This document shows, piece by piece, positions 29,135-37,011 of a stretch of 46,715 bases of DNA. The stretch lies in IMG/VR virus record IMGVR_UViG_3300047198_000009, positions 1 to 46,715 of that record. One strand, given 5' to 3'. Position 1 is the stretch's first letter. Every line of letters starts with the position of its first letter. The position numbers were made by a program, and so were the translations under genes. Origin of the DNA: a virus. The notes below the pieces were generated by a model that was not told where the DNA came from, did no database searches, and worked only from the letters and a program-made list of their open reading frames with translations.

Positions 29135-29812
29135 TTACTCCCACAGTTTATCTGGGGTGTATGCCTGCCACGGCGCGCCGGCGCGACTAATTTGATACCC
29201 GGCGTAGTCGGTGGGGGCCAAAGAGGCGTATCCGCCGCCTTCCGGTTGATTCCATTGAGAACCGAAATTCGGCTGATTGTATCCCTGGGAGTCTGATGAA
29301 GAACCAAGGGCGGGTTGACCCCAATTATTATCCCACCCACTCATCCCGCCGCCGGCCCCTTGGTTTGAGGTTTGTCTACCCATCAACGAGACGGCAGCAT
29401 TCATGTCGGCGATTGCGCTCTGTTTCTTCAATGCTTCGGTCTGCATACGTTCCTGGGAAGCTATACCCCCAAACTGACCATACAACGAGGATAAAGCCTG
29501 CATTGCCTGGGCCAGAAAGTTTGTCCGGGTATCTTCAACTCCAAGTTTGGCTTTAGCAGTATCACTGGCTATTCGGGTACCGGTAGATGTGGCCAGGGAA
29601 CCAGAACTCATACCGCTGGCCACAGCGTCCGATGCGGCCTTGGCCTGGGCCTGGTTGGCCTGGGCATCGATTATGGCGTTCTGCCCGGCTCCATAACCGC
29701 CGCCCTGGCGGAACAGTTTAATCATTTCCTCCAAGGTATTTTTTGCCGGATTAAAATAAGCGTTTATCGCCGGTTCCGGTCCGTATACTCCCAAACTATT
29801 TTTCTTAGCCAT
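29135..29812 (-). CDS. Gly/Ala-rich virion or internal protein
   Basis: A 225-residue protein. The N-terminal 70 residues hold Ala/Gln-rich helices (DAQANQAQAKAASDAVASGM), and the C-terminus is Gly/Trp/Asn-rich (GWDNNWGQPALGSSSDSQGY). Such composition is common in internal proteins of podoviruses (P22 gp7/T7 gp14-like). It starts against the stop of the gp10-like gene. The function is inferred from place only. Confidence 0.5.
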   Translation of the reverse strand: MAKKNSLGVYGPEPAINAYFNPAKNTLEEMIKLFRQGGGYGAGQNAIIDAQANQAQAKAASDAVASGMSSGSLATSTGTRIASDTAKAKLGVEDTRTNFLAQAMQALSSLYGQFGGIASQERMQTEALKKQSAIADMNAAVSLMGRQTSNQGAGGGMSGWDNNWGQPALGSSSDSQGYNQPNFGSQWNQPEGGGYASLAPTDYAGYQISRAGAPWQAYTPDKLWE

Positions 29813-31383
29813 TATTTTACCCGTCCTATTTCCGAAATATCGGCATCAATTTTTTCTATACTAAAACTTGAATCTATTGTGTTATTAGATATTACAACTG
29901 CCACGGCCCCGTCCAATAGTTTCTGGCGTAGAGAGGGCAGTAGAGAATCAGTAGTAAACGTCTTAAATGTTTTGGGGGTTATACCCGATTTCAAATCGTC
30001 AATCAACTTGGCAGCGGTAGGCGCTGAATACAACCCAACAGACAACTTATCAGTATCAATTCCTGTTCTTATTGACAGTTCATTCAATTTTATCTTGCTC
30101 CTAACACCTTGGGCCGTCACCGGACCAAGTGTTACGTAACTGTCGATGGCCACGTCTGAATCATCGGCGGCAACGTCAGACTTAGTGGCCTCGTCCCACC
30201 GACGTATGTATCCGTCGTAACTGCCAATCAAACAAGTTCGTTCGGAGGCGGTTCGGGAATCAAAATAAAACGATGATGCCGGCAACTGGCCCACTTGATA
30301 TTTTTCGGGGAATACGCCGCCAGTCCTTAAATCCAACCACATCGCCGTATGCCACGCCCCGTCCTTCTGACTTATTGTTATCTGTATGCCATAACGGTCT
30401 TTATCATACGTCATCGCAATTCGGTCAGTTCCTCGGTTAGTGGCTATCGAGGCCAATAGTTTAGGCACCCGGTCCTTGGTCACGTTTGTGGCCGGTAAAC
30501 TGTTTAATAGTGATTCATAAGATATAGTATAAATCCCATCATTACCCACAAAATACAGGTTGTATTTGTCGTCCCAACAGTACGACGTAGAACTAAATAT
30601 GCCAGTATTATCCGTTAGAACAGTAAAAAATCCGTTGCGGAGGGGGTCTGACCGCAATAGATACATTTTATTGACGCAACCAAAGATGACAAACAAATCC
30701 TTATTGGGTATAATTGCTACAATCTGGTCCCCGACCAGTCCGGCCTTTTCCGCGGCTTGGCTGTTACAGGCACTGGCCACGTCGTCCACAACCAACGCTA
30801 AATCGAGGGGGTCGTTTATTCGAGTGGCGAACCATTGGTGGGGATGAAATTTACTGTTCATAAAAATACGACCGAACGCCAGGGCCATTATGTCTGACCC
30901 ACCATCGGGAAACTCTCCGGCGGTCAGGGTCCAGTTTAGCCAGTGGGGGGGATAGACGGGGGCAGCCGGAACCAATGTAACGGCGGACGTGGCCCCCACT
31001 ATCTCGGTAGTGGCTACAAACGGGACCTCAGTAGTCCGGTATATTAGATTCCAAGTCTCGTCGCCGCCGATTCCTTGATTCGTAAGGGTCTCGTAAAATA
31101 TCCCCTCGGCTATAACCTCTGGGTCCCCGCCCTGGTTTTGAGTGACCGTTTCTCCTACGGTAAACGCTGCGGACGGCGTACCCACTAAACGGTCGTTAAT
31201 AAAATCCAACTTGTGATAACCTGAGTCGTGTATATCTAACAACTCACCACTGGCGTCATACCGAGGCCTCCCATCAGCGAAATAAACCCGTTGGTATGCG
31301 CTACATACGGCTATCTGGCCGCTGCAATCGAGGTCTCCGCTTGAAAATCCATGACTGGAGTCTAATGGAGTTAAAGTAGGCAT
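29812..31383 (-). CDS. P22 gp10-like packaged DNA stabilization / tail hub protein
   Basis: A 523-residue beta-rich protein. SGDLDCSGQIAVCSAYQRVYF, the propeller-like repeats of W/GG-rich strands, and the C-terminal DTDKLSVGLYSAPTAAKLID resemble the packaged-DNA stabilization protein gp10 of P22-like podoviruses, which closes the portal channel and holds tail needle and tailspikes. The start overlaps the endonuclease VII-like gene by 13 nt. Confidence 0.72.
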   Translation of the reverse strand: MPTLTPLDSSHGFSSGDLDCSGQIAVCSAYQRVYFADGRPRYDASGELLDIHDSGYHKLDFINDRLVGTPSAAFTVGETVTQNQGGDPEVIAEGIFYETLTNQGIGGDETWNLIYRTTEVPFVATTEIVGATSAVTLVPAAPVYPPHWLNWTLTAGEFPDGGSDIMALAFGRIFMNSKFHPHQWFATRINDPLDLALVVDDVASACNSQAAEKAGLVGDQIVAIIPNKDLFVIFGCVNKMYLLRSDPLRNGFFTVLTDNTGIFSSTSYCWDDKYNLYFVGNDGIYTISYESLLNSLPATNVTKDRVPKLLASIATNRGTDRIAMTYDKDRYGIQITISQKDGAWHTAMWLDLRTGGVFPEKYQVGQLPASSFYFDSRTASERTCLIGSYDGYIRRWDEATKSDVAADDSDVAIDSYVTLGPVTAQGVRSKIKLNELSIRTGIDTDKLSVGLYSAPTAAKLIDDLKSGITPKTFKTFTTDSLLPSLRQKLLDGAVAVVISNNTIDSSFSIEKIDADISEIGRVK

Positions 31384-31898
31384 GTTTCTTTATTATTCCT
31401 CGTAATGTATGCTAATGCGTTTATAAGCAAGTCACTGTCGTCATAAAAATATCCCAAACCCCTATTACATTTATTACACAATAATCCCCTTACTCTCCCC
31501 GTCTTGTGGTCGTGGTCTACAGATAGAGGCCGCAAACCCCCTTGGTTCCGCGTTGTTTCCGGCTTATGACAAATAACACATACCCCATTCTGTGTCTTTA
31601 GCAAATTATCGTACTCCTCAAGGGACAACCCAAATTCCCTTTTGAGTCTAACCCCCCGTTTTCTGTCCCTGTTTATGCGGCGATACTCTCTACGCCGTTC
31701 TGGATTGGCACGATACCATTTACGCCCTTTGGCCAATAGTGTTTCTTTATTTGCTTTATAATACTCCTTGGCCTGGGCGTTCTTTCTACCTTTGCCTTTT
31801 TCCCGCGATATTTTTATTTTATCCGGGTGTTTCATACGCCACTTACGGGCATAGACACGTTGGTACTCTCGGCGTTTTATTTCGTCCTTAAAAGGCAT
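31371..31898 (-). CDS. Endonuclease VII-like HNH nuclease
   Basis: A 175-residue protein. The N-terminal 75 residues form a basic RNA/DNA-binding-like segment (REYQRVYARKWRMKHPDKIK). Then GVCVICHKPE (zinc pair), LSVDHDHKTGRVRGLLCNKC (the HNH core) and NRGLGYF follow, as in the recombination endonuclease VII family of free-standing homing-type genes. It sits between structural genes, overlapping both neighbours by a few bases. It may act as a homing endonuclease that spread into the late operon, or as a packaging resolvase. A similar gene lies at 45078. Confidence 0.85.
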   Translation of the reverse strand: MPFKDEIKRREYQRVYARKWRMKHPDKIKISREKGKGRKNAQAKEYYKANKETLLAKGRKWYRANPERRREYRRINRDRKRGVRLKREFGLSLEEYDNLLKTQNGVCVICHKPETTRNQGGLRPLSVDHDHKTGRVRGLLCNKCNRGLGYFYDDSDLLINALAYITRNNKETCLL

Positions 31899-32140
31899 TA
31901 TTTATTCTCTTTTTTCTTCCGGGTCAAGTAATCGTGAATCTGTTTCGTCATCTTCTGAACCCAGTTCAATTCCTGGTCCGGGGCCGGTGTGGCCGGGACG
32001 TTGGCATCGGGCATTTTATTAGGTTCGTTTTTCAAACCTTGGGCCTTTCCCAATGTGACCCTGCGAATCGCGGGGTTGTTCAACATCTCGTTGTCCGCGG
32101 CAACCTGGTCCGCGGCGGCCTGTTTTTCTTTTTCTGTCAT
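31898..32140 (-). CDS. Small hypothetical protein
   Basis: An 80-residue charged protein (MTEKEKQAAADQVAADNEML...) with a basic C-terminus (RKKKENK). Probably helical at both ends with a proline-rich middle (PDANVPATPAPDQE). Its stop overlaps the start of the endonuclease VII-like gene (TAATG). The function is unknown. Confidence 0.55.
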   Translation of the reverse strand: MTEKEKQAAADQVAADNEMLNNPAIRRVTLGKAQGLKNEPNKMPDANVPATPAPDQELNWVQKMTKQIHDYLTRKKKENK

Positions 32141-32141
32141 T

Positions 32142-32288
32142 TTATGTCTCCTTAAAGTAAATTATTCCAAGTCCGTCGGCATCAAATCCAACGGCAATTA
32201 ACGTATTATTATGCAAGGTATCGTCGTCTTCAATGGCGACGGGTCTGGGCTCTGGAAAATCCATTATTTGAGGGGGGTCGTCTGGCAT
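32142..32288 (-). CDS. 48-residue hypothetical protein
   Basis: Starts in a TAATG overlap with the previous gene and ends one base before the next start, so it fits the operon exactly. The sequence is acidic (MPDDPPQIMDFPEPRPVAIE, then DDDTLHNNT) with a short beta pattern. No recognised family. Confidence 0.6.
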   Translation of the reverse strand: MPDDPPQIMDFPEPRPVAIEDDDTLHNNTLIAVGFDADGLGIIYFKET

Positions 32289-32932
32289 TATGTATCTCCG
32301 TAATAAATTTCACCTTCTTCTCCAATGGCGATGAATTGTTGTCTGTATCTACCGCCGCCCCTGGCCGTGGGAGTCCACACTGAATTTTCCTCGTCCCAGC
32401 CGAGGTCGGGGTCGTAGTCTATAGGGCGAGGTGGAACAAGAGGGGCTGGGATAAAGAATGAAATAAGTGCGGCTATCTCTATGTCCACTGTCTCTAAAAT
32501 TTTGTCCGGGTCAGACGTAGCGAATTGTTGCCGGGCGTATACTAATTTAAAATTACCAACAGGAGCATCATCATTAACTTGAACAGTCAATGTAATATGA
32601 TGCCCTTCTCCATTTTCAGGAACTATAGAAAACGGCACATCAACTATATCCCCTATTTGCGTCACATAAGAGTCCAAGAATCCGTTGAATAAATTTACAT
32701 TAAAATAATACCAGCATGGGTCCACAAATAATTTATCGGCAGAATTTATTTGCGTCTGTGTCCATAAAAGTCTATTAGTCACTATATCTAACCCGGCATC
32801 TCCCGCCGACGCATAAAATCCCTCTATTACTTTTTCTATGATATTGGTATCATAATATACAACATAGTCATAGTCTATGGTATACGTTTGTCCCCGTCGC
32901 CAAGTTGTCGATGAAGGATTTATATACGCCAT
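32288..32932 (-). CDS. Hypothetical structural protein
   Basis: A 214-residue protein from ATG 32932; an in-frame GTG immediately before (32935) is possible. It is beta-rich with aromatic repeats (TYTIDYDYVVYYDTN). The C-terminus ends in a Gly/Arg-rich strand pair (GGGRYRQQFIAIGEEGEIYY). The N-terminus overlaps the stop of the upstream gene (TGATG). Place and composition suggest a virion or tail component. Confidence 0.55.
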   Translation of the reverse strand: MAYINPSSTTWRRGQTYTIDYDYVVYYDTNIIEKVIEGFYASAGDAGLDIVTNRLLWTQTQINSADKLFVDPCWYYFNVNLFNGFLDSYVTQIGDIVDVPFSIVPENGEGHHITLTVQVNDDAPVGNFKLVYARQQFATSDPDKILETVDIEIAALISFFIPAPLVPPRPIDYDPDLGWDEENSVWTPTARGGGRYRQQFIAIGEEGEIYYGDT

Positions 32933-33171
32933 CACGCCCCCACCGGAGGTATGAAAGTTGTTGCTATCTGTGTTATCAATATCACCGGACGGGCACCCCC
33001 CACTTGAGTTTCGTACGCTTTAATAACGCTCGGACGCTGACCCCCCCGGATACGTTCGTCCTCTACGTCAAACGGGCGAACATTCTGTAATAGGGGTGAA
33101 GTTGTAGGTGGCTGTTTCTCAACCGCCAGTCCTGTATGTAATCCGTGTATGGGGAATGAAAGTTCCGTATA
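32932..33171 (-). CDS. Conserved-looking small protein without a canonical start codon
   Basis: An open frame of 79 codons ending at TGA (32934-32932), overlapping the next ATG. It contains no ATG, GTG or TTG. The core NVRPFDVEDERIRGGQRPS resembles segments I recall from tail proteins of other phages (NVRPxD...RxRGGQRPG). An AGAGGTGAT ribosome-site-like element sits at the 5' end of the frame, 4-5 nt before an ACG codon. ACG or CTG initiation, or a lost start by mutation or sequencing error, are the options. Confidence 0.55.
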   Translation of the reverse strand, partial: YTELSFPIHGLHTGLAVEKQPPTTSPLLQNVRPFDVEDERIRGGQRPSVIKAYETQVGGARPVILITQIATTFIPPVGA

Positions 33172-33184
33172 TCACCTCTAAAAT

Positions 33185-33239
33185 GGGGTCGGCCAAGGGG
33201 TCAGGCCGACCCCTGATAAAACCCGCTTATAGGGCGGGT
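33185..33239 (-). terminator. Tandem terminator hairpins
   Basis: Read on the minus strand: ACCCGC/GCGGGT (33221-33239) followed by TTTTAT, then a 10-bp GGGGTCGGCC/GGCCGACCCC stem (33185-33213) followed by ATTTTA. Two hairpins in series after the adaptor-side genes suggest partial termination inside the late operon. Confidence 0.75.
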
Positions 33240-33245
33240 AATTAA

Positions 33246-33494
33246 CTAAGCCTGTGATACCAAGGTAAAACTTGGCGACGCTTTTGTGCCCTTATTCACG
33301 TATAGACCGATGGCAGTGCCGGTGGCAGTTGTCTTTTTGAACGTGCAAGCCGGGGCATATATATCAGCCGCTGTCGGAACTGTCGTACCGTAACAATCCA
33401 TAACGCCGTCCTCAGTAACAAACGTAGCCCTTACTGTTGAACTCGACACTGGAGCCGGAATCATATCTTCTGCTTTTAATCCAAAATCTGCCAT
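33246..33494 (-). CDS. Small beta-rich structural protein
   Basis: An 82-residue protein (MADFGLKAEDMIPAPVSSST...) that is Thr/Val rich and beta-like (TVRATFVTEDGVMDCYGTTV). It directly precedes the tandem terminators and follows the adaptor gene. High expression as a virion or decoration protein is plausible; unproven. Confidence 0.55.
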   Translation of the reverse strand: MADFGLKAEDMIPAPVSSSTVRATFVTEDGVMDCYGTTVPTAADIYAPACTFKKTTATGTAIGLYVNKGTKASPSFTLVSQA

Positions 33495-34774
33495 TATTGT
33501 ACCTTTCCTAAAAACTTAAAACTTCTTGGTCTTGGTATAGATTTAGCCTTAATAACCGCGTGTAAATTTACGCGGGCATCGGCTTTCCACGCTTGGGGTA
33601 AATCCTTCTGTAAATACTCCTCAACGTGTCCGGCCTGTATATTCTCGAACTTCTGTTCGGCCTTGGCCATACACGCTGATAAAACGGCCTGGTCAAACTT
33701 CTGACCCGCCGGATGGAGGTTGTTGGGGGGTTCTACTATGTAAACACTGGTGGTATCCGGTTCTGTGGTAAACCAAGTGGGGTCAGTGAACGTAAATGAC
33801 CCCGTGGCTGCTACATAACTATCAACTAATGCTGACTGGGTATTTCCAGTCCCAGAAATTATAGTTAATCTCCATCCATTAAAATAGTCGTCGGCCTCGT
33901 CTCGCGTAGAATCAGCCACGATAAAACTGCCCGCGGTAACGCTGGTAACAATACCAGATTCTATATTCAGTTTATTAAACGTCAACGTATACGGAAATTC
34001 AATTACCCTATCTTCCACGGGGTCGGGATAAACCAATAGTTCATATCGGCGTTTTGGGGATAGACCGGAATCAGGTTCAAATTGTCGTATAGCCAATAAA
34101 TATGTCTCGCCAGTCGAAATAGACATTTGTCGTAATCGGCGTATATCAGATTCTGTTACCCATCTTAATTCGCCCCAAACTGGTGTTCCTTTTTGATACG
34201 ACGGAACGCCGTTGACCTCGCCACCGAAATACTCTGGAAGTGGATACCTGCCAACGTCGCCGTTAATTGTCTCATATTTTGTAATCACAAACGTATCGGT
34301 CGCCGCGGGAGTCGTCCCGCCGAGGTCGCCGTTGTCCGTCAACCATCCAGCAACTGTCACAATACCGCCAATCGCGGTATAATCTGTAATCTGTGCGTAA
34401 CTTCCAGCACCAGTGCCGGTTAAAATATAAACCCAATAGCCAATAAGGTAGTCATCAGCGGTATAAGTATCCTCCAATGTAGCGTCTTCGATACTTACGG
34501 CGTCCTCAGCGGCATCAACCACTCCCTCGACAGCCGGCCCGCAGGTAGTGACGAACAGGATTCGTTTTCTCCATTGCCAACCTTGGGGCGGGGAATCGGA
34601 AATAAATGACCGTATCCCGTCGTTTATTACGTCCTTGATGTCCTGGAGGTCGTCTTTATCTATGGGTAACATCGAACGGGCCGTTCCATCCGTGCCACGG
34701 TAGGCCGTCCCGGCCTCCTTGGCTATCTTGGTACATAGTTCTTGCATCGAAAGGGCTGAGTTCGGTTCGGACAT
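33494..34774 (-). CDS. Head-tail adaptor-like protein with two beta modules
   Basis: A 426-residue protein. The ends are helical (SALSMQELCTKIAKEAGTAY at the start, FDQAVLSACMAKAEQKFENI near the end), as in P22 gp4-like/connector proteins. Two related beta modules are inserted: IGYWVYILTGTGAGSYAQIT at about 110 and NGWRLTIISGTGNTQSALVD at about 300. Both share the pattern (D)DYxxGxxxxxxxGTGxxxxAxxxxY. The place, between capsid-side genes and the gp10-like gene, supports a connector. The repeated modules may be surface-exposed decorations. Confidence 0.65.
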   Translation of the reverse strand: MSEPNSALSMQELCTKIAKEAGTAYRGTDGTARSMLPIDKDDLQDIKDVINDGIRSFISDSPPQGWQWRKRILFVTTCGPAVEGVVDAAEDAVSIEDATLEDTYTADDYLIGYWVYILTGTGAGSYAQITDYTAIGGIVTVAGWLTDNGDLGGTTPAATDTFVITKYETINGDVGRYPLPEYFGGEVNGVPSYQKGTPVWGELRWVTESDIRRLRQMSISTGETYLLAIRQFEPDSGLSPKRRYELLVYPDPVEDRVIEFPYTLTFNKLNIESGIVTSVTAGSFIVADSTRDEADDYFNGWRLTIISGTGNTQSALVDSYVAATGSFTFTDPTWFTTEPDTTSVYIVEPPNNLHPAGQKFDQAVLSACMAKAEQKFENIQAGHVEEYLQKDLPQAWKADARVNLHAVIKAKSIPRPRSFKFLGKVQ

Positions 34775-34775
34775 A

Positions 34776-34967
34776 TTACTTCACCTTGGCCGAGTCCTCG
34801 GCCTCTACTATTCTTAATTCCTTTATGGCCTCCAGACCCTCAGTACAACACTTCTGGACCAACTGGAGGTCCTGGGCCAACTGGATGTGACTGTTGCGGG
34901 GCATATTCACACTCGATATTACCTGGTCAATCCTGGCCAACGCTTCTTGAATCTGTTTCTGTTCCAT
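34776..34967 (-). CDS. Small helical hypothetical protein
   Basis: A 63-residue protein (MEQKQIQEALARIDQVISSV...), strongly helical, with CCTEGLEAIKELRIVEAEDS. AAGGGGTA lies upstream of the ATG. It follows a perfect palindromic terminator. The function is unknown. Confidence 0.55.
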   Translation of the reverse strand: MEQKQIQEALARIDQVISSVNMPRNSHIQLAQDLQLVQKCCTEGLEAIKELRIVEAEDSAKVK

Positions 34968-35013
34968 AATTCATACCCCTTAAATTAAACAATAAAGTTT
35001 TATGATGGCAAAA

Positions 35014-35041
35014 CCTGGAGTAGTATATATACTACTCCAGG
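35014..35041 (-). terminator. 28-bp perfect palindrome, probable terminator
   Basis: The 14-bp half-site CCTGGAGTAGTATA is repeated as an exact inverted copy with no loop bases between. On the minus strand it is followed by TTTTG. It lies after the capsid-neighbour gene. Confidence 0.7.
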
Positions 35042-35053
35042 GGATACTGTTTA

Positions 35054-35857
35054 CTAACCTTGTAATCTGAACAACGGACCGTTGCCCGCTGCTGTACCGG
35101 CCACAGTGTGACCAGCATACTGAGACGTATCGTTTGTAGCAGTTGTTACCGCCAATGCTGTATTCGCTGATTCGAGTGAACCGTCGTGCCTCCAGAAACA
35201 ACCCATACCACCACGGGCACCAACCCCGCTCTGGGGGGCAAGCCAACACATTCCGTCGTCTTGGCACCAGAAATATGTACTTGCCGCGGCCACAGGAACG
35301 GCAGGACGACCGGCCTTAGCCAGTATCGTAGATGTCCCGGTTCTCAACGCTGAATATGGATTGGCAAATACCTCTACCTTGGATGAGGTAGTAATAGCCT
35401 GACTTACACCGGCCTCAAGGTAGATAACCAGCACAGCGTTTTCAGCCGAAACGTCGTTGCCAACAATTTGAAGAAAATCCACATTATTGTCCGTGCCATT
35501 ATAAACAATGGCATAGCCGCCCTGTAGTTCATCTATTGCCAGAGCAGAATGTGTGGCAGTGGGAATCTCAACGGTCTGGGTTCCTGCTAATCCCCCGCCA
35601 CTTTGGGCGGTAGACAAGGTTGTAATGGCCACAACACCGGTGTCTGTAAATTCGCAACCCTGCCCAGAAATACACGCGGCACTGGATTTTGAATATACAA
35701 ATGAACGACCATCCGGTGTGGTTACACGGTCGCCGAGGAACCTATTGGGGTCTTTTACCAACGATGTCTTAAAAACAAAGTTCCACGGGGCTAAATCCAT
35801 ATTCTGGGCCGTGCCTATAGTGCCAAAATTTATGGTTCTGTTAATTGTTCTACTCAT
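35054..35857 (-). CDS. Probable capsid decoration or virion protein
   Basis: A 267-residue protein immediately downstream of the major capsid gene. It is rich in beta-prone Thr, Val, Ala, Gly (VAITTLSTAQSGGGLAGTQT). It contains a WCQDDGMCW segment near residue 205. Genes at this position often encode minor capsid or decoration proteins. It ends before a strong palindromic terminator. No enzyme motif seen. Confidence 0.6.
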   Translation of the reverse strand: MSRTINRTINFGTIGTAQNMDLAPWNFVFKTSLVKDPNRFLGDRVTTPDGRSFVYSKSSAACISGQGCEFTDTGVVAITTLSTAQSGGGLAGTQTVEIPTATHSALAIDELQGGYAIVYNGTDNNVDFLQIVGNDVSAENAVLVIYLEAGVSQAITTSSKVEVFANPYSALRTGTSTILAKAGRPAVPVAAASTYFWCQDDGMCWLAPQSGVGARGGMGCFWRHDGSLESANTALAVTTATNDTSQYAGHTVAGTAAGNGPLFRLQG

Positions 35858-35882
35858 ACTAATTTCTCCTTACATAACGGGG

Positions 35883-37001
35883 TTAGGACGCTTTGTGAAG
35901 TACAAAACCGCAGCGTCTCATATTTTCGACCAGGATGTTGTGCGCCCCGTCTACGTTCATACCAAATGCGGTATGCTGCAATGGCTTCAAACTGGTCGGA
36001 GGGTCAACCTTCTGCCAGTAACCGTCGTGAACGAACGGTTTGAAATACGCCAAATCCATAAAATAAATCGGCGAGTAGGCAATCGGAGTGCCGTCGGACT
36101 GGTCAAGGGTGTCAAGCGGGATAATCGGAATCTTGTTGACGCGGACCAAATCGCCGTCGTTGACCAACATCTTACTCAGAACGTCCTTTGCGTCGGAAGT
36201 GTGCATATCGTCCCGTTTGTCAACCAACTCCATCATCTTCAAAACAATGTCCGTGGGGGCGATGGCCCGGAGTTTGGACGCGCGCTCTTTGATAAGCGGA
36301 CTGTTCAGGAATACGGGATACCTGACCTTGGTTTTAATCAGGGCCTTACGCATTGACTGCAACATAGCGTTGTTTACGTCTGTATAGAGTCCGCACCAGT
36401 TACGCCATTTTTCCTCGGTCGCTGAATCAATACCTGCACAAACTGTACTCCAAGTGCCATTACCAAACTTCACGGCCTTGCCGTTCCAGGCACCAGTGCT
36501 GGTGTTTATCGTGTCGGAAGCGGCAGTTCTGAACCGGAGGTAATACGGCAGAGTGAACGGAGTTGATTTATCCGTGGCACTATTCGGAGCCGCAATCATC
36601 GTTTCCTCAATAAGGTCCGCCAGGTCAATATACATCTGGTCTTTGCGGGTTTGAACCAAATCAATAAAACCCTTAGTGGAGTTCTTCTGTTGAACAATTT
36701 CCCACTCATCCCACGTTGCACTGGCCGTAAGTTTAGCCCAGTGAACGTCGATGGTATGGAAATCGTCTTTGAACTTGTACTCGTCTGTCTCGAACACACC
36801 ACAATATCTGGCAGTACCCGCGGTATCAAACGTAACCTTACGCTGGATACTTGTTCCGCCGTCAATACCTACGGCGTCGTCCTGAAAACTGGAACACCAG
36901 AAATACTCATTGTGGTCCAAGACGTACTGTAATTCGTGATGCGGGGTATCTGCCAGCGTTGTAGCAAGCAAACCCTCCATCTGTTGGACTGTGTAAGCCA
37001 T
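35883..37001 (-). CDS. Major capsid protein
   Basis: A 372-residue protein in the standard position after the scaffold-like gene and before the decoration-like gene. Its length and pattern (N-terminal helix, DEYKFKDDFHTIDVHWAKLT, the long spine-like helix IDLVQTRKDQMYIDLADLIE, PVFLNSPLIKERASKLRAIA, and the C-terminal NILVENMRRCGFVLHK) are consistent with an HK97-fold podoviral capsid. The assignment depends on context and fold-like features, since capsid sequences vary. Confidence 0.8.
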   Translation of the reverse strand: MAYTVQQMEGLLATTLADTPHHELQYVLDHNEYFWCSSFQDDAVGIDGGTSIQRKVTFDTAGTARYCGVFETDEYKFKDDFHTIDVHWAKLTASATWDEWEIVQQKNSTKGFIDLVQTRKDQMYIDLADLIEETMIAAPNSATDKSTPFTLPYYLRFRTAASDTINTSTGAWNGKAVKFGNGTWSTVCAGIDSATEEKWRNWCGLYTDVNNAMLQSMRKALIKTKVRYPVFLNSPLIKERASKLRAIAPTDIVLKMMELVDKRDDMHTSDAKDVLSKMLVNDGDLVRVNKIPIIPLDTLDQSDGTPIAYSPIYFMDLAYFKPFVHDGYWQKVDPPTSLKPLQHTAFGMNVDGAHNILVENMRRCGFVLHKAS

Positions 37002-37011
37002 AAATTAACTC

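Noticed and set aside
35553-36356. 267-codon plus-strand frame across the capsid region
   Set aside because: It covers two adjacent minus-strand structural genes antisense and lacks protein-like features.
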